A program made the translations under genes and the position numbers. Shown piece by piece: positions 12,954 to 15,160 of a stretch of 15,160 nt of DNA. Origin of the DNA: UBA3818 sp051881895 (GTDB lineage Bacteria; Bacillota; Clostridia; Oscillospirales; Ruminococcaceae); the NCBI GenBank assembly GCA_051881895.1, contig JBJEQT010000072.1, positions 1-15,160 of the forward strand. The letters are read 5' to 3'. The notes below the pieces were generated by a model. It had not been told where the DNA came from. It saw nothing but the letters and a program-made list of their open reading frames with translations, and did no database searches. The stretch's first letter is position 1. Each line of letters starts with the position of its first letter.

Positions 12954-13667
12954 ATGGGTAACCCGGTGATTTTTAAAACGTCCGTTTTTGGAGGCTTCCA
13001 AAAATCAGCTGTTTTGAGTTATATCGATCAGTTGAATGCAGACAGCCAAAAAATCAAAGCCGAGTTGGATCAAAAAATTGCGGCGCTGGAGGCGCAGGTT
13101 TCTGAGCTGAAAGAGCAGATCCCTTCCGAAGAAGAGAAAGCCGCTGCGGTTCAGCAGCAGGAAGAGCAGCTCCAGAAATCGCAGGAACTGACCGAGCTGA
13201 CCGAGCGCCTCAATCAGGAAATCGCCCGCCAGCAGAAGATCCTGGCGGATAAAGACGACGAAATCCGGCAATTGACGGAGCGTACGCGTAAGCTGCAGCT
13301 CCAGGCGGAAAACCATTCGTTCAAGGCGCAGAAGTATGATGAAATCGCGATGAGAATCGGTTCTCTGATTATCGACGCGAAGCAGCAGGCTGATCGGATC
13401 GTCGAGCAGGCCAAAGAAGACGCACGCGCCGTAACAAAAGAAAAAGAGGAGCGGCTGGAGAAAATGAATGAAGATTTTCTTCAGTTCAAACAAAATGTGG
13501 ATCAGCTGCGCACGGAGCTGCGGGAAACGCTGGAACTTCTGGACAGCAAATTATCTAAGCTCGGAGCGGCGTCGTGGCAGGAGAGCCAAAAAAATGAAGC
13601 GGAAGAAAAGCATACTTTCGCGCCGTTTCATCTGGATCAAAATTTTCGGTCAAACCTGGAAAGATAA
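12954..13667 (+). CDS. DivIVA-like coiled-coil protein
   Basis: The 237-residue protein opens with FKTSVFGGFQKSAVLSYID (7-25), which resembles the N-terminal membrane-curvature-binding module of DivIVA/GpsB-type proteins (F-x3-x-x-G-F-x2-x-x-V-x-x-Y-I/L-D). From about residue 28 to 215 it is almost pure heptad-repeat coiled coil, rich in E, K, Q, L. A short helix around RIGSLIIDAKQQADRIVEQAKEDA (about 140-163) is also typical of clostridial DivIVA paralogues. It probably marks poles or septa and recruits division or envelope proteins. ATG 12954 follows GGAGG at 6 nt; the in-frame upstream ATG at 12873 lies inside the leader hairpin and lacks a ribosome binding site. The fumarase-beta-like gene starts 26 nt downstream. 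Confidence 0.8.
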   Translation: MGNPVIFKTSVFGGFQKSAVLSYIDQLNADSQKIKAELDQKIAALEAQVSELKEQIPSEEEKAAAVQQQEEQLQKSQELTELTERLNQEIARQQKILADKDDEIRQLTERTRKLQLQAENHSFKAQKYDEIAMRIGSLIIDAKQQADRIVEQAKEDARAVTKEKEERLEKMNEDFLQFKQNVDQLRTELRETLELLDSKLSKLGAASWQESQKNEAEEKHTFAPFHLDQNFRSNLER

Positions 13668-13693
13668 AATGTAAGACAGGAAAGGTGTTCAGA

Positions 13694-14227
13694 ATGGAAG
13701 CAATTAAGTTAAATGTAGATCAGTTAGGCGAATGGGCCCCGAAGCTGCATGCAGGGGACAGGGTGTTGCTGTCCGGCACGGTGTATACCTCCCGCGACGC
13801 GGCGCATAAACGCTATTTTGGTTTGTTGGACGAGGGAAAACCGCTGCCTTTTGACATCAAAGGCGCCGCGATTTATTATGCCGGACCGACCGGAACACCG
13901 CCTCATCTGGCGATTGGGGCGTGCGGCCCGACTACGGCAGGGCGTATGGACCCGTATGCGCCGCGGCTGTTGGATATGGGATTGAAATGTATGATCGGAA
14001 AAGGGCAAAGAAGCGAAGCGGTATGCGAGGCGATTGTCCGCAATCAGGCGGTTTATTTCTGCGCGTTGGGCGGAGCGGGCGCTCTGGCAGCAAAATGTAT
14101 TAAAAAGTGCGATGTCATTGCTTTTGAAGATTTAGGGTGCGAATCGGTCAAACGATTGGTATTTGAGGATTTTCCGCTGATCGTAGGAATCGATTGCAGC
14201 GGCGGGAATCTGTTCAAAAACAAATAA
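13694..14227 (+). CDS. Fe-S fumarate/L(+)-tartrate hydro-lyase, beta subunit
   Basis: The 177-residue protein corresponds to the C-terminal (beta) domain of class I fumarases and tartrate dehydratases. Conserved stretches are SRDAAHKR (33-40), YYAGPTG (61-67), GPTTAGRMDPYAPRLLDMG (78-96), IGKGQRSEAV (101-110) and ALGGAGAL (124-131). In two-subunit enzymes this chain contributes substrate-binding residues while the [4Fe-4S] cluster is held by the alpha chain. The alpha subunit, normally encoded immediately upstream, is absent here; a DivIVA-like gene stands in its place. ATG 13694 is preferred over GTG 13685 because AAAGG lies 8 nt before it. With 26 nt between genes and no hairpin, it is probably co-transcribed with the divIVA-like gene. 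Fumarate versus tartrate specificity is undetermined. Confidence 0.88.
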   Translation: MEAIKLNVDQLGEWAPKLHAGDRVLLSGTVYTSRDAAHKRYFGLLDEGKPLPFDIKGAAIYYAGPTGTPPHLAIGACGPTTAGRMDPYAPRLLDMGLKCMIGKGQRSEAVCEAIVRNQAVYFCALGGAGALAAKCIKKCDVIAFEDLGCESVKRLVFEDFPLIVGIDCSGGNLFKNK

Positions 14228-14256
14228 TGATTTTGGCCCAAGCCATGGAAAAAAAC

Positions 14257-14290
14257 AAAAGGAGTATGCCTGTCGGCATACTCCTTTTTT
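14257..14290 (+). terminator. Terminator after the hydro-lyase beta gene
   Basis: A 14-bp perfect stem (arms 14257-14270 and 14275-14288) with a TGTC loop runs into a T6 tract. It lies only 13 nt from the end of the convergent recombinase gene; the A-rich left arm makes it usable in both directions. Confidence 0.92.
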
Positions 14291-14303
14291 GAGCGCAGAA
14301 AGC

Positions 14304-15160
14304 CTATTTAATGGAATTTTCGTACGCTTCGATCATTTTCTTGAACGTGTGACCCGCAGAAACAGCAGGCTCGGAACCCCTTGCGGTGTCTTGGTTTTCC
14401 TGCTGTTCGGTCAGTTCCCCGGTGATGATACCCACACGATGCTCGAACTTGCGAAAGTACTTTTCGGTGGTTTCGCCGGTGAAAATCTTGATTTGCAGCA
14501 GAAGCGTATTATCGTCTGTGGGCGTGACGAAGATCTTGTCGATATATTTGTCCACAAACTCTTTCGTGATCACACCGCTGGCCGCATCCCGCTGGGCGTT
14601 GGCAAGCACCTTCCTGATCTCGTCGATCTTCCGGCGGAATTCTTCGCCTTCCAGTGCGGCCTGTTCCAGTTCCGCGATTTCTGCTTCTGCCGCCCGGATC
14701 TCCTCGTTGCAGGCTGCGGTCATGGACTTGAAGTCGGCATTTGTGATGCTGTCATCGGCGGCGAGCTGCAGAAGCTTGTTTTTCTTCCGATTGGCCATAT
14801 CAATGATCTTCTGCTGATCTTCGATCTTTTGCGGCAGTGCGCCGCCCGCGGTCAGCTCGTTGTACATCCGCACATACTCCGCCACCATGGCGTCGGCATC
14901 GGCTTTGGTATCGCGGAACACCTCGTACAGCACGGGCTTGATTTCTTCCTCGTAAATAGCAAAGGAGCCACAGGAGTCCGCGCCGTTTTTGATCTTGCCG
15001 GAGCAGAGCCACTTGCTGTTTTTGTTTCCGCTCCTGTCCTTGGATTCCCGGCGGTAGTAAGGCTGTCCGCAATGGGTACACCAGAGCTTTCCAGTCAGCA
15101 GGTTCGCGTGATTGCAGATGCCCTGCCGGTTCTTCACGTCCTCACTGCGGCGTTTGAGGA
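14304..15160 (-). CDS. Large serine recombinase, C-terminal part (partial)
   Basis: About 285 codons are visible and the frame runs off the right edge; the catalytic serine domain lies outside, so the GTG at 15137 is internal, not a start. What is seen is the recombinase zinc-ribbon, LWCTHCG and later WLC...SC, giving four cysteines C-x2-C-x21-C-x10-C around 15080-14972, then a charged coiled-coil segment (roughly 14830-14620) rich in E, A, K, as in the coiled-coil motif of large serine integrases, then a C-terminal domain ending in FKKMIEAYENSIK. These enzymes integrate and excise phages and conjugative or mobilisable elements. The gene ends 13 nt from the terminator of a chromosomal-type gene, so the junction of element and host may lie between 14228 and 14303. 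An intact gene is likely, but that cannot be checked here. Confidence 0.88.
   Translation of the reverse strand, partial: LKRRSEDVKNRQGICNHANLLTGKLWCTHCGQPYYRRESKDRSGNKNSKWLCSGKIKNGADSCGSFAIYEEEIKPVLYEVFRDTKADADAMVAEYVRMYNELTAGGALPQKIEDQQKIIDMANRKKNKLLQLAADDSITNADFKSMTAACNEEIRAAEAEIAELEQAALEGEEFRRKIDEIRKVLANAQRDAASGVITKEFVDKYIDKIFVTPTDDNTLLLQIKIFTGETTEKYFRKFEHRVGIITGELTEQQENQDTARGSEPAVSAGHTFKKMIEAYENSIK

Noticed and set aside
1..15160. CRISPR arrays, tRNA or rRNA genes, insertion sequences
   Set aside because: Reading through the intergenic regions showed no regularly spaced repeats, no cloverleaf-like segments with a T-loop GTTCGA box in a plausible setting, and no transposase or terminal inverted repeats.
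15138..15160. Start of the recombinase at GTG 15137
   Set aside because: The frame continues without a stop to the window edge, and the catalytic domain must lie upstream of the zinc ribbon, so this GTG is an internal valine.

Overview
The window reads as chromosomal DNA of a mid-GC, anaerobic Firmicute of the Clostridia, most likely an Oscillospiraceae/Ruminococcaceae-type gut bacterium. The reasons are strong AGGAGG ribosome binding sites, A/T-rich sigma-A promoters, U-tailed terminators, a single-cluster ferredoxin, a LUD (DUF162) protein, a DUF1836 regulator, a DivIVA-like coiled-coil protein and a clostridial-type large serine recombinase. The species placement is inference. I see no rRNA, tRNA, CRISPR array or insertion sequence.

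Layout. 1-328 (minus): 5' part of a secreted foldase-like lipoprotein, cut by the left edge. 497-2083 (minus): a metallo-beta-lactamase-fold hydrolase followed by a homocysteine S-methyltransferase, one two-gene operon. 2248-3095 (plus): an extended -10 promoter, a leader of about 150 nt rich in stable hairpins, a LUD-domain protein and a terminator. 3093-3781 (minus): a monocistronic pentapeptide-repeat protein with its own consensus-like promoter. 3870-6898 (plus): DUF969 and DUF979 membrane proteins, pyroglutamyl peptidase (pcp) and a gamma-glutamylcyclotransferase-like protein, ended by a strong terminator. 6977-8376 (plus): an MFS transporter. 8418-9827 (minus): a ferredoxin and a two-domain uridine-kinase-like protein, convergent with the MFS gene across a near-perfect bidirectional terminator. 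9886-11041 (plus): a cytoplasmic-type L-asparaginase. 11041-11999 (minus): a TrhA/hemolysin III-type membrane protein and a 46-residue small protein. 12007-12734 (plus): a DUF1836 regulator, divergent from the TrhA gene. 12835-14290 (plus): a DivIVA-like coiled-coil protein followed by a lone beta (C-terminal) subunit of an Fe-S fumarate/tartrate hydro-lyase. 14304-15160 (minus): the C-terminal part of a large serine recombinase, probably the edge of an integrated mobile element that continues to the right.

How the genes fit together. The most coherent system is the 3960-6843 cluster. Two integral membrane proteins of unknown function (DUF969, DUF979) probably form a transporter. The next gene removes N-terminal pyroglutamate from peptides. 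The last, whose start overlaps the pcp stop, resembles enzymes that release 5-oxoproline from gamma-glutamyl compounds. I read this as a candidate uptake-and-processing module for pyroglutamyl or gamma-glutamyl peptides. DUF969/DUF979/pcp neighbourhoods are known, but the cyclotransferase coupling is worth testing. The rest is mostly ordinary amino-acid, redox and cell-envelope housekeeping in short transcription units, with several structured 5' leaders worth a second look.
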